The notes: generated by a model not told the origin, from the sequence alone. DNA of 64,000 nucleotides from Photobacterium sp. TLY01 (GCF_021432065.1 NZ_CP090365.1:1282556-1346555), one strand, 5' to 3'. Shown: positions 27,829 to 36,224, counted from the stretch's first letter. Made by a program: numbers and translations.

Positions 27829-28296
27829 TCAGATGAAGTAATGACTGTTGAGTGCCACATACATGGCGTTGGTCTCTTTCCAGCCGGAAAGACGATAAGA
27901 AGGGCGAAAATCCTGATAAGCCACGTAATCAGGCGGCTGAACAAAGCGCTGTGTCAGGCGGCTATCGCTGACGGGATACAAAAGCGATGTCAGATCCAGC
28001 CGATCCGGATCACCGTCGTGAACATGGTAACGCTGCGGGATGTTCCAGCGAAAAGAATGGAGAATAGCGACGGCAGAACCCGATTGCTGCGATTGGGTTA
28101 CCGGTGCTGAATCCGATGATTGTTTATGGCGGGCAGAAGGTTCGCAGAGAGCAGCATTGATCAGGCGGGATTCTGCAACGACCTGGTATTTGACCGCCGC
28201 TCCAGTGTCTTGATCTTCCGGACACGCCATCGCCTGCGCAGAGAAAAACAGCGCAAAAAACGAGAACCAGAACATGCGAATCATCTGCCAGGACAT
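27829..28296 (-). CDS. vemP: VemP-type translation-arrest export monitor
   Basis: 155 residues from ATG 28296 (151 from ATG 28284), close to the 159 of V. alginolyticus VemP. The signal peptide is FWFSFFALFFSAQA at the N-terminus. The C-terminus reads SGWKETNAMYVALNSHYFI, containing the VemP arrest core GWKETNAMYVALN unchanged. VemP is a secreted protein whose synthesis stalls near its C-terminus until the Sec machinery pulls on it; prolonged stalling raises secDF2 translation. The gene lies directly upstream of secD-secF. Relative to the V. alginolyticus protein as I recall it, the arrest-critical His138 aligns with Tyr134 and the P-site Gln156 with His152, so the stall point is altered. Confidence 0.88.
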   Translation of the reverse strand: MSWQMIRMFWFSFFALFFSAQAMACPEDQDTGAAVKYQVVAESRLINAALCEPSARHKQSSDSAPVTQSQQSGSAVAILHSFRWNIPQRYHVHDGDPDRLDLTSLLYPVSDSRLTQRFVQPPDYVAYQDFRPSYRLSGWKETNAMYVALNSHYFI

Positions 28297-28324
28297 AAGA
28301 TGCCAACTCAATAACCAACACCGC

Positions 28325-28353
28325 ACTATAAGTCCGAGTGTGACGGTGCTCAA
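28325..28353 (-). promoter_or_regulatory. sigma-70 promoter of vemP-secD-secF
   Basis: On the minus strand TTGAGC (complement of 28348-28353) and TATAGT (complement of 28325-28330) are separated by exactly 17 bases. A start near 28318 leaves a leader of about 22 bases before the vemP ATG at 28296, so the three genes have their own promoter independent of the channel gene upstream. Confidence 0.7.
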
Positions 28354-28411
28354 GTAAAATGTGAGCAAAACAGGTTCGTTGGATAACTGATTCGGGATTC
28401 TGATCGTGCGG

Positions 28412-28867
28412 CTAAGACTTACCCCTCGACTCAGCTGGCTTATTCTTCTGATTCATGACGCGCAGTGTGTCCTGCAGTGTCCATAACAGAGCTGAGGTGG
28501 AGACCCCCACCATGACAATCCCGTTTAACGATTCAATTGGTCCGAGTAAACGCCAGCGCTCGGACATCACAATATCGCCATACCCCAGGGTGGCGAAGTT
28601 CACACAAGAAAAATAATAAGCTGTCGCAAAGTCAGTGAACTCATCTAATCCGTAAAACAGCCAGGCCCAGACACCTATCTGTACGAGGTTACCGATGAGC
28701 AAAAGCGTCATCACACTCATCAGCAAAAGCAGTCGCGACCCCAGCCGCGGACTTTCGACCCAGGCATGATGACTGACATAAAATGACAAAGACACAACCA
28801 GCAGTACGCTTTGGAACATCAGGCAGATGAACATGACGCTCAGACCCAGAAAAATGTTGATCAGCAT
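28412..28867 (-). CDS. two-transmembrane potassium-channel family protein
   Basis: 151 residues from ATG 28867, which has CGAGG 9 bases upstream; a GTG at 28915 would add 16 residues. The filter sequence NFATLGYGDIV holds the canonical T-x-G-Y-G-D of K+ channels, preceded by the pore helix FATAYYFSCV. About four hydrophobic segments are seen: two N-terminal helices, then one on each side of the pore. No RCK/NAD-binding domain is attached. It reads toward vemP with a 115-base gap. Potassium specificity is inferred from the filter alone. Confidence 0.8.
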   Translation of the reverse strand: MLINIFLGLSVMFICLMFQSVLLVVSLSFYVSHHAWVESPRLGSRLLLLMSVMTLLLIGNLVQIGVWAWLFYGLDEFTDFATAYYFSCVNFATLGYGDIVMSERWRLLGPIESLNGIVMVGVSTSALLWTLQDTLRVMNQKNKPAESRGKS

Positions 28868-29229
28868 GTGGTATACCTCGCCCCGTTCGGACCGGTCAGT
28901 TACACTCAGGTTCACGATACAAGCACCGCTGATCCCCTGATGCGATGTGCAAGCAATCAGCTTCGCCGGTTGCCAAAACGTTGACTCAGCGGCACAGCAC
29001 TGAGATCAATTGAACCAGTGGCATCAGATAAGCCTCTCCCGTCAACCGTCTACCACGTTTCGCCGTTATAGTGTTAAGATCACAGCAATTCATTGTGGCT
29101 TTGAGTGTGGTTTTCTGCTCGGTGAACCACCCTCAGAAACATCCGTTTTTGGGTGTCAATGACCTGATATTGAACCAAAGCTTTCAAACTCAAAGCACTG
29201 TCAAAACAAGTAAAAGGTTTATATTTTTA
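28868..29229. other. 362-base divergent intergenic region
   Basis: Lies between the leftward channel gene and the rightward ylqF. A TATAGT at 29067-29072 could be a -10 element for ylqF but lacks a clear -35. The frame upstream of the ylqF ATG stays open from 29071 but has no family-like sequence. No RNA gene or repeat was seen. Confidence 0.45.
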
Positions 29230-30177
29230 ATGTCTAGCACAAGTATCCAATGGTTTCCGGGCCACATGCACAAAGCCCGCAAAGAAATTGAAGAAGCCAT
29301 TCCAAAAGTCGACGTCATCATTGAAGTGCTTGATGCCCGTATCCCCTTCAGCAGCGAAAACCCGCTGATTGCCTCTCTGCGAGGCGATAAACCCGTGATT
29401 AAAGTGCTGAACAAACGCGATCTTGCTGATCCCGACATGACGGAGTTGTGGATTGCGCATCTGGAAAAAGAGCACAATGTGAAAGCCATGGCCATCACCA
29501 CAGAAAACCAGAATGAAGTGAACAAAATTCTGGAACTGTGCCGGAAACTGGCTCCAAACCGTGAGGAAATGGGCAAAAACATCCGCACCATGATCATGGG
29601 AATTCCCAATGTCGGTAAATCAACCATCATCAATACCCTCGCGGGTCGATCCGTTGCCATTACAGGGAACCAGCCTGCCGTTACCCGTCAACAGCAACGC
29701 ATTAATCTGCAAAACGGCATCGTGCTGTCAGACACCCCGGGGATTTTGTGGCCAAAAGTAGAAAACCCGCACAGTGGTTTCCGACTGGCCGCGACCGGTG
29801 CCGTCAAAGATACCGCCATGGACTATATTGATGTGGCTTTCTTTACGGTGGAATATTTGAAAGACGCCTACCCGAACCTTTTACAGAAGCGTTACGAGCT
29901 GGAAGATGAATTACCGGAATCTGAAATTGAGCTGATGGAAGCGATTGGCCGTAAACGCGGTTGCTTACGTTCAGGCGGCAAAGTCGATTTACACAAAGCG
30001 TCTGAGATTCTGATCAACGAACTGCGCAATGGTACACTGGGGCAAATCACCATGGAACGCCCTGAAATGATCACGCAGGAACTGATTGATGTGGCTCTGG
30101 ACAACGAACGTAAAGCGGCCGATAAAGCCAAAAACAAAGAAGAAAGACGTAAGCGCTATCTGAGAAACAAGCGATAA
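29230..30177 (+). CDS. ylqF: YlqF/RbgA-type circularly permuted ribosome-assembly GTPase
   Basis: 315 residues from ATG 29230 (MSSTSIQWFPGHMHKARKEI). The N-terminal WFPGHMxKA signature is diagnostic of YlqF/RbgA. GTPase motifs occur in permuted order: G4 NKRD at about 60, then G1 MGIPNVGKST at about 121-130, G2 region TRQQQ and G3 DTPG. The C-terminal third, rich in acidic residues and ending KEERRKRYLRNKR, is basic and probably contacts rRNA. In Bacillus, RbgA acts late in 50S assembly; a similar role is assumed here. A longer frame back to 29071 is unlikely to be translated. Confidence 0.93.
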   Translation: MSSTSIQWFPGHMHKARKEIEEAIPKVDVIIEVLDARIPFSSENPLIASLRGDKPVIKVLNKRDLADPDMTELWIAHLEKEHNVKAMAITTENQNEVNKILELCRKLAPNREEMGKNIRTMIMGIPNVGKSTIINTLAGRSVAITGNQPAVTRQQQRINLQNGIVLSDTPGILWPKVENPHSGFRLAATGAVKDTAMDYIDVAFFTVEYLKDAYPNLLQKRYELEDELPESEIELMEAIGRKRGCLRSGGKVDLHKASEILINELRNGTLGQITMERPEMITQELIDVALDNERKAADKAKNKEERRKRYLRNKR

Positions 30178-30185
30178 TCGCCACA

Positions 30186-30327
30186 TAAAAAAAGGTGCTG
30201 TTCCCCCGCTACGCGGAACAGCACCACAGTCAATCACGACAAAATGTACCTACACTCAGTAGTCTGCAGTGGCTTGGAGATCGCTTGTCATCAATGACCT
30301 GAAAGATGACAAGTTTTCACCACCACA
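30186..30327 (-). ncRNA. candidate small RNA with strong terminator
   Basis: The inverted repeat GGTGCTGTTCC / GGAACAGCACC (30194-30225) is followed on the minus strand by seven T's, so it terminates leftward transcription, yet no leftward gene lies upstream for over 2 kb. Upstream on the minus strand, CTTGTCATC / GATGACAAG (30284-30313) forms a 9-base-pair stem. TTGGCA and TATAGT (complements of 30354-30359 and 30333-30338) make a possible promoter, though with only 15 bases between. The RNA would be about 140 nucleotides. I could not match it to a known family. Confidence 0.45.
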
Positions 30328-30908
30328 GCCTGACTATAACAAAGCACACATCGTGCCAACTTTTTAAGCTATTGATTTGTAAGCGGTTGATATAATTCCT
30401 GCCGCTTGTTAGCCAAAAACAACCCTAAAAATTTGCACTGGATAAGTGAATCTTTGCACCAAAAAGAACTACCGGGCCTCTTTTCACGAGACGAACGCTG
30501 ACAATGAGATATAAAAGAAATAATTTTATGCTGCCAGCTCATGAAAGGTTAAAAATTAACCAAAATTATTTGATAGACAACAAATATTTACACATCTAAA
30601 TAACTAGCTAATATCTATTTTACGAAATTATAAATACCTGAATAATAACAACTAACATTATGGTTAACACCAATTTAACCTAATTAAACACTAATAGCTC
30701 TAAATAGCCAATTTTCCATATAATATGTGTGAGAAAAACCGACTCTGGATATTACTTTTTCTCATTTTACCTTCACCGTTTTTCAGTCCATATTCTGCGC
30801 AATATACACAGGCATCCCCTGTAACGTCTTTGCGCAGGCCACCTCAAAGCTGTTGACCCAAACGGCTCCCCTGCAAGGCCAGCACCCTTTAATTTGGAGA
30901 TTTGTGTA
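30328..30908. other. AT-rich intergenic region before the MFS gene
   Basis: About 580 bases without a credible gene. The part from 30520 to 30740 is markedly AT-rich compared with its neighbours. A perfect TATAAT lies at 30719-30724, about 185 bases before the MFS start, with no good -35 at the right spacing. The AT richness could attract a nucleoid protein such as H-NS; this is inference. Confidence 0.45.
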
Positions 30909-32069
30909 GTGAGTCATATCACTGCGACACGTCAGTCCGGCGGTATTTTTGTACCGGTTGTCGGCCTGGCGATTTTTGCTATTGCATCAGGTTATCTCAT
31001 GAGCCTGATCCCACTGACATTAAGCTTTTTTGCGCTGCCAGCTTCTCTGGCAAGCTGGCTGGCCAGTACGTTTTATTTGGGCTTGCTGATTGGCGCTTTG
31101 CTGGTCGAAAAAGTCGTCGCACGTATCGGACACAGAATGGCGTTTGTCAGCTTTTTGCTACTGCTGGCAGTCACGATTGTCATGATGCCGCTAGTTCCTG
31201 AGCAATTGACCTGGCTGATTGCACGCTTTGTGGCCGGTATCGCTGTGGCAGGCATCTTTGTGGTCGTTGAGTCCTGGCTACTGATTGGCGATAACAAAAA
31301 AGAGCGAGCCAAACGTCTGGGCTTGTACATGACAGCCCTGTACGGCGGCGGTACGCTGGGGCAGTTTGGCATTGGCTTTATTGGGGTGGAAGGATTGCTG
31401 CCATTTGCCAGTATTCTGGGGTTGATCGCGTTGGCGACACTACCCGCGCTGGCATGCAAGCAATCACAACCGGCTTGCGAACAACATATCAGCCTGTCTG
31501 CCCGCCAGATTTTTGCATTGAGCAAACCTGCGGTGCTGGGCTGTTTCGTCTCAGGTATTGTCATGAGTTCTGTCTATGGGTTGTTACCCATTTCATTGCA
31601 GATGCAAAATCTGACAGCAGAACAAATTGGTGGCTTGATGGCATCAACTGTTCTGGGCGGCATGGCCATTCAACCTGTCGTCAGCGCATTGTCCTGTAAG
31701 ATGAGTAAAACCCTGCTGATGGCCGCAGCCTGCCTGTTAGGGATTTTTGCAACCGGACTGATGAGCCTGATTCCTGGTTACAGTATTATGGTGGTGGGCT
31801 TAGCGCTGCTGGGGATGTCTTCTTTTGCGCTGTACCCGATTGCAATCTCGCTGGCATGTGATGAGCTGGATTCATCAGTGATCGTTTCAGCCACACAGAT
31901 CATGCTCTTCAGCTACAGCTTCGGCTCTGTTGCCGGTCCACTGGTTGCCGGCACCTTTTTGGAACAAGAGCACGGACTGAACAACTTCTTCTTTGTTGCT
32001 CTGGCCAGCACGGCAGTTTATATGCTGATGGTCAGTCTGAAGCAGAAGCCACAGATTGTGGCGGGTTGA
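30909..32069 (+). CDS. MFS transporter (YcaD-like family)
   Basis: 386 residues starting at GTG 30909, which has GGAG about 9 bases upstream. Twelve hydrophobic segments are visible. The A-loop-like motif between helices 2 and 3 is LLVEKVVARIGHRMAF, and helix 4-5 contains LIARFVAGIAVAGIFVVVES, where the glutamate-serine pair (VVESWL) is characteristic of the YcaD/UhpC-unrelated MFS group found in many gammaproteobacteria. Substrate unknown. It converges on the CsrB-like RNA, whose terminator starts about 35 bases past the stop. Confidence 0.82.
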   Translation: MSHITATRQSGGIFVPVVGLAIFAIASGYLMSLIPLTLSFFALPASLASWLASTFYLGLLIGALLVEKVVARIGHRMAFVSFLLLLAVTIVMMPLVPEQLTWLIARFVAGIAVAGIFVVVESWLLIGDNKKERAKRLGLYMTALYGGGTLGQFGIGFIGVEGLLPFASILGLIALATLPALACKQSQPACEQHISLSARQIFALSKPAVLGCFVSGIVMSSVYGLLPISLQMQNLTAEQIGGLMASTVLGGMAIQPVVSALSCKMSKTLLMAAACLLGIFATGLMSLIPGYSIMVVGLALLGMSSFALYPIAISLACDELDSSVIVSATQIMLFSYSFGSVAGPLVAGTFLEQEHGLNNFFFVALASTAVYMLMVSLKQKPQIVAG

Positions 32070-32104
32070 CAGGGCTTTTTCGGGAAACAAAAGTTTCTGG
32101 CTGT

Positions 32105-32545
32105 AAAAAAGAGCGGGCGCAACTTTCGTTGCGCCCTTAGGTCTTACTTGCAGCAATCCAGCTACTTAGGTGCTCCCTGCATCATTCCTTGATATTGCTG
32201 TATCCTTCAGCGTTTCCCTAAAACTCCTTCCCGGAGATGTTCCACTTGGTCTTTCCTGACCCATTGCAACGTCCTGTTACAACTCTCTTCTCCGTCCTGG
32301 AGGTGTCCCTGACTTCTTCCTGAAGTGGTCCTTTTGTCATCCTGACCAGTAAGTTTCCTACCTACTGTATCGAATCCATCCGATTGTTCCCTTCACAGTC
32401 CTTGTCGATACGCCGTCCTGATGTACCGGTCTCATCCTGAGACTGCCAAAATCCGTGGCCTGTTCCTGTTCCGTTCCGTCAGTTCCTTCCGACGCGGTAC
32501 AGATTACTCGATTCAGGATTCTGCGCAACGAACGAAGATCACACT
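32105..32545 (-). ncRNA. csrB: CsrB/CsrC-family CsrA-sequestering RNA
   Basis: No coding frame of substance exists in this stretch. On the minus strand it carries about 30 GGA triplets, 15 of them AGGA, spread over roughly 380 bases and often in the loops of short hairpins, as in CsrB RNAs that titrate CsrA. It ends in a strong terminator: GGGCGCAAC, loop GAAA, GTTGCGCCC, then GCTCTTTTTT (complement of 32105-32136). Length of about 400-440 fits Vibrio CsrB/C/D. The 5' end is not fixed; TTGACA (complement of 32551-32556) is nearby but lacks a clear -10. Which paralogue it is cannot be decided here. Confidence 0.82.
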
Positions 32546-32662
32546 TTACATGTCAATTAAAGCAACAACTCAGTAATTTAACCTATCAGATTGAATGATA
32601 AAGATTAATTTATTTTCCATGAGAATTAACAGCATTAAAATAAACGTAATCTCCCACGTCAT

Positions 32663-32680
32663 TGTGAGATATCTCTTACA
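32663..32680 (-). promoter_or_regulatory. GacA/UvrY/VarA binding box upstream of the CsrB-like RNA
   Basis: The minus strand reads TGTAAGAGATATCTCACA, matching the GacA-box consensus TGTAAG-N6-CTTACA at 11 of 12 defined positions. It lies about 130-150 bases upstream of the likely RNA start, the usual range for csrB and rsm genes. It indicates activation by the BarA/UvrY (VarS/VarA) two-component system. Confidence 0.75.
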
Positions 32681-32742
32681 AGAACCGAGGAGGATATCTC
32701 AATTCATATCATTATCTTGCTGTCTGGCAGAAAGCAGTTGGC

Positions 32743-33648
32743 TTATTTCACTAACATCGCAGCACCAAAAACGCCTGCGCTATCCCCTAAAATCGGTTTC
32801 ACAACAGGCGTTTTTAATACGGAATTAAATAAATGTGGCATGATCGCCTGCCTGCCTGCATCGTATAGCTTGTCGATATTGCCCACACCACCACCAACGA
32901 TAATCACATCGGGATCCAGAATATTCACCACCTGCGCAACGGCAAGGCCAAAATAGTGGATTAATCGCTCCTCCACAGATCTGGCATCCAAATCGCCCTG
33001 CTGAGCCAGTTGCATGATGTCACTTAAAGATAAGTGATTACCTGTCCTGTCATGATAAGCTTGCTCCAAACCCGGCCCGGATATCACGGTTTCGAGACAG
33101 CCGTATTTTCCGCAATAACACGCGCGTCCTTGTGGCTCGATAACATTGTGTCCCCACTCACCGGCTATGCCATGCAAGCCGTGAATAATTTTTCCATTCA
33201 CCACAATGCCAGCGCCCACACCAGTCCCCATAATGATGCCAAAAACGACTTCAGCATCAGGATTGATCTGTTTCACCACACCTAAATGCGTTTCTGCCAG
33301 CACCAGACAATTCGCATCGTTCGCCAGCCGGACTTCAACATTCAGCAACTCAGCCAGATCAGCATCCAGTGGCTGCCCGTTTAAGGCCGTTGAATTACAG
33401 TTTTTCATGACGCCTGTTGCCTGGTCCAGCACACCCGGCGTTCCAAAACCAATCGCTTTCGGGTAACAATCCAGCTGTTCTGCGCAGCGATCCACCAGCA
33501 GCTTGATTCGCTGCAGCAAATGTGTGTAACCTTGCTCAGCCTGACTGGGAATACGTTCACGAAGTATGCAGCGATTATCAGAACGCGCCATCACGGCGCA
33601 CTCAACTTTGGTGCCCCCAAGATCAATGCCCCAATAATACGAATCCAT
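32743..33648 (-). CDS. ROK family sugar kinase
   Basis: 301 residues from ATG 33648, with AAGGAG upstream; a TTG at 33654 would add two residues. The ATP-binding phosphate-1 motif WGIDLGGTKVE is at the N-terminus. GTGVGAGIVVNGKI and the ROK signature with zinc ligands ACYCGKYGCLE follow, and GHN in EWGHNVIEPQG supplies the substrate-site histidine. Length and motifs fit NagK/Mak-type kinases of N-acetylglucosamine or fructose; the sugar cannot be told by eye. There is no helix-turn-helix, so it is an enzyme rather than a NagC-like repressor. No transporter gene adjoins it. Confidence 0.88.
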   Translation of the reverse strand: MDSYYWGIDLGGTKVECAVMARSDNRCILRERIPSQAEQGYTHLLQRIKLLVDRCAEQLDCYPKAIGFGTPGVLDQATGVMKNCNSTALNGQPLDADLAELLNVEVRLANDANCLVLAETHLGVVKQINPDAEVVFGIIMGTGVGAGIVVNGKIIHGLHGIAGEWGHNVIEPQGRACYCGKYGCLETVISGPGLEQAYHDRTGNHLSLSDIMQLAQQGDLDARSVEERLIHYFGLAVAQVVNILDPDVIIVGGGVGNIDKLYDAGRQAIMPHLFNSVLKTPVVKPILGDSAGVFGAAMLVK

Positions 33649-33739
33649 GAACAACCGTCTCCTTTTCCACGCCTGAGATAAAATCGACCATAATTAGAAT
33701 ACCCTTTCCAAGACCTGATGAATGCCGGAGGTCGGTATT

Positions 33740-33955
33740 ATGTTTTTGAAAGAAGCGAAAACCGGGGATCTGGTTGATGTGGTCGACATGGCCTCACTCA
33801 CCAATCCTTTTAAGCGTCATGTCACTGTACAGTTTCAATCCGGTGAAGATTTGGCAGACCCTGTCTCTGTAGACAAACAACAGCTGGCTTTTCCCTCTGG
33901 TGAAGGGCTGCCCGAGTGCTGGATGAACGGATACTACCGCTTACAACAACGTTAA
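33740..33955 (+). CDS. small conserved protein of unknown function
   Basis: 71 residues from ATG 33740, which has GGAGG 8 bases upstream. The sequence begins MFLKEAKTGDLVDVVDMASL and ends with GLPECWMNGYYR. I recall similar short proteins in Vibrio, sometimes labelled acetyltransferase without a real acetyltransferase domain. It is soluble, with no signal or membrane segment. Its stop overlaps the end of convergent pqiC by 4 bases. Confidence 0.65.
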   Translation: MFLKEAKTGDLVDVVDMASLTNPFKRHVTVQFQSGEDLADPVSVDKQQLAFPSGEGLPECWMNGYYRLQQR

Positions 33956-34578
33956 AGGCTGCTGCGCTCTCCGGAATACAAAGTGACCGCTGACACACGC
34001 TGAGCGACCTGAGTGGTCAACCGGTTCACCGCTTCCGACAGGGCATCCACCTGCGCACTATAGCCTGGTTCTTTTAAGGGGACCTGAAAGTTGAATGGTT
34101 GCACCGTTTTCAGGTCACCGGTTTGCCCGGTCAGGATCCACTCACCACTGAAGTAGGCAGAACCGCTGAAATGACCATTGAACGCATTAACCCTGACTTG
34201 CAACTTGGGCACATTCGTCGTTTTGATCGCTGCAGATAACTCTGTCGGCCAGTAACGTGACTGCTTCAAACGCAGATCGCCGTTAATGCGCCGTGTGAGT
34301 TGCCGGACAATATCTTCAGCCCACAAATTTTGCTGTGCCTGGACTACAGCCGTACTACTGGTTTGGTATACCAGGCCCGTGCCCGTCAAATGCAGCGCCA
34401 TCTCAACCGGTAATACGACCAATATTGGTTGCTGCGTCACCAAGGCCGGTGCCGATTGCTCTGGGGCCTGGGGCAGCAGGTAAGTGGTGATATCAGATTC
34501 TTCAGGCTGACTGCTGCAACCTGCCAACAATAAGCCAGTGAGCCAAATAACAGAAAGTAAACCATGACGAAAATGCAT
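33952..34578 (-). CDS. pqiC: PqiC, membrane-integrity lipoprotein
   Basis: 208 residues with a lipoprotein signal peptide ending in LLLAGC (cysteine at about 21). The family (YmbA/PqiC, ABC-type transport auxiliary lipoprotein) is recognised by TYLLPQAP near the start, by LVVLPVEMALHLTGTGLVYQ and by the late segment SGEWILTGQTGD. In E. coli, PqiC is an outer-membrane lipoprotein that joins the PqiB tunnel to the outer membrane for lipid transport. The start codon shares a base with the pqiB stop, so it is the third gene of the operon. Confidence 0.88.
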   Translation of the reverse strand: MHFRHGLLSVIWLTGLLLAGCSSQPEESDITTYLLPQAPEQSAPALVTQQPILVVLPVEMALHLTGTGLVYQTSSTAVVQAQQNLWAEDIVRQLTRRINGDLRLKQSRYWPTELSAAIKTTNVPKLQVRVNAFNGHFSGSAYFSGEWILTGQTGDLKTVQPFNFQVPLKEPGYSAQVDALSEAVNRLTTQVAQRVSAVTLYSGERSSL

Positions 34579-36224
34579 TATTGTGCTCCTGCTGCGGGTA
34601 TTGGATCTTTGCCTTTACTGTCTGAAAAGATCAGTGAATTCGGTTTGTCGTTTACTTGCCTCAGTACAGGTTGTAACTCTTTCATCACCTGCTCAAACCG
34701 GATCAGCACCTGCTCGAGATTGCGGTAAGTGGCACCTTCGGAGCCATAGCTGTTTAATGTTGCCTGAATCTGAGCCAGACTGTTTCGCAGCTCCGCTGGT
34801 ATGGCTTTGGTGTCCTGTTGTGCAAGCAGCACATTCACACTTTTTGCTGCTTGCTCGGCGGCTTTCAAGGTACGCTCAGTTGCAACCAGCGTCTGATTCA
34901 ACCCGTTCAGGGTATTCTCCACCGGCAAATTGTTTAATTTATCAAGCAAAGACGCGACCTGTTTCTGAATTTCAGCGAACCCGCCGGCTTTTGTGGGAAA
35001 GACATCATATTCCTGATAAGTCAGCAGCCTGGGATCCGGCTCCTCCGGGTAAAACTCCACATCTACCATGAGTTGTCCGGTCAGGAAGTTCGCTGTTTTT
35101 AATGAAGCACGTAAACCTTCCCGAAACTGATGGCTGAGATCTTCCTGTAAAGCCTGCAGGTTTTCAGTCCCTACATACTCCTGCACCCGCGCGAGCTCTA
35201 ACCGGGCAAGCACCGGAATTTGCTGATTGGAGAAACCACGAGTTTGATTGGGTAAACGTAAAGGCACTTTGGACACAGTCCCAATACGGATCCCGCGATA
35301 TTCTATCGGCGCCCCTTCACTCAACCCACGGACTGATTCGTCAAACAGCAATACATATTCAAGGTACTGATCATAAAAGCGCTCACGTACTTCATTCTGA
35401 TTGTTATACAACCGGAATCGGCTGAGCTGCTTGGTGACGAGTTCGCCAGGCTCAGCGCCTTGCTGAACATTAAAACTCACGCCACCTGTGATCAGCGATT
35501 CCACCGAGCCGATTTTGAGGTTAAACCCCTCAGCTGACATATTCAGTTCAACACCAGAGGTTAACCAGAACCGGGTCCGTTTTCGAATCAGGCCATCATA
35601 GGGTTCGAAGATAAATAGCTGATAATTTGCTTTTTTAGACTGGGTATCAAAGCTGACCTGCTCTACCCGACCGACAGTGAACCCTTCATACAGAACAGGA
35701 TCACCAACGCTGAGCTTTCCTGCTTCCTCATGGGTCAAAATCAAACGTAAACCTTTCGCGTCCAGCGGCGCTACCGGAGGAATATCCAGAACGGTGAATG
35801 TTCGTTGCTCATCATTTTCTACACCAGGCTGCAACTCGATATACGCGCCGGATAATAAGGTTTCTAACCCGGAAATCCCTTCTTTACCGATACGCGGTTT
35901 CACCACCCAAAACCGCGTATCGGTTTTGAGCATTCTTTCCGCGTCCTTATCTAACTGCGCCGTCGCTAAAATTGAATTGTAATCATCACTGAGTTTAACC
36001 TTGGTGATGACACCCACTTTAACATTCAAAGCTTTAATTTCAGTTTTGCCCACTTCAAGACCTTCGGCGGTATTGAGCTTGAGCGTCACCTCCGGACCTT
36101 TACTGGCCAGAAACTGAATCAGCATCCAAAAACCGATTAATACAGCAACAATCGGAACCAGCCATATCAGCGATAGCTGTCGAATCTGGCTGACTTCAGC
36201 CTTTGGTGGCGTTTGATCACTCAT
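34578..36224 (-). CDS. pqiB: PqiB, MCE-domain lipid-transport tunnel protein
   Basis: 548 residues with one N-terminal transmembrane helix (LIWLVPIVAVLIGFWMLIQF) and three MCE/MlaD domains, starting near VTLKLNTAEGLEVGKTEIKA, LRLILTHEEAGKLSVGDPVL and VLLFDESVRGLSEGAPIEYR. The C-terminal 130 residues are a predicted coiled coil (ATERTLKAAEQAAKSV). In E. coli, PqiB hexamers form a needle-like channel across the periplasm that moves lipids between the membranes. The ATGA overlap with pqiA shows coupling. Confidence 0.95.
   Translation of the reverse strand: MSDQTPPKAEVSQIRQLSLIWLVPIVAVLIGFWMLIQFLASKGPEVTLKLNTAEGLEVGKTEIKALNVKVGVITKVKLSDDYNSILATAQLDKDAERMLKTDTRFWVVKPRIGKEGISGLETLLSGAYIELQPGVENDEQRTFTVLDIPPVAPLDAKGLRLILTHEEAGKLSVGDPVLYEGFTVGRVEQVSFDTQSKKANYQLFIFEPYDGLIRKRTRFWLTSGVELNMSAEGFNLKIGSVESLITGGVSFNVQQGAEPGELVTKQLSRFRLYNNQNEVRERFYDQYLEYVLLFDESVRGLSEGAPIEYRGIRIGTVSKVPLRLPNQTRGFSNQQIPVLARLELARVQEYVGTENLQALQEDLSHQFREGLRASLKTANFLTGQLMVDVEFYPEEPDPRLLTYQEYDVFPTKAGGFAEIQKQVASLLDKLNNLPVENTLNGLNQTLVATERTLKAAEQAAKSVNVLLAQQDTKAIPAELRNSLAQIQATLNSYGSEGATYRNLEQVLIRFEQVMKELQPVLRQVNDKPNSLIFSDSKGKDPIPAAGAQ

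Noticed and set aside
32595..32828. A 77-codon rightward frame between the CsrB-like RNA and the ROK kinase
   Set aside because: It overlaps the GacA box and the 3' end of the kinase gene and shows no domain or ribosome-binding site.
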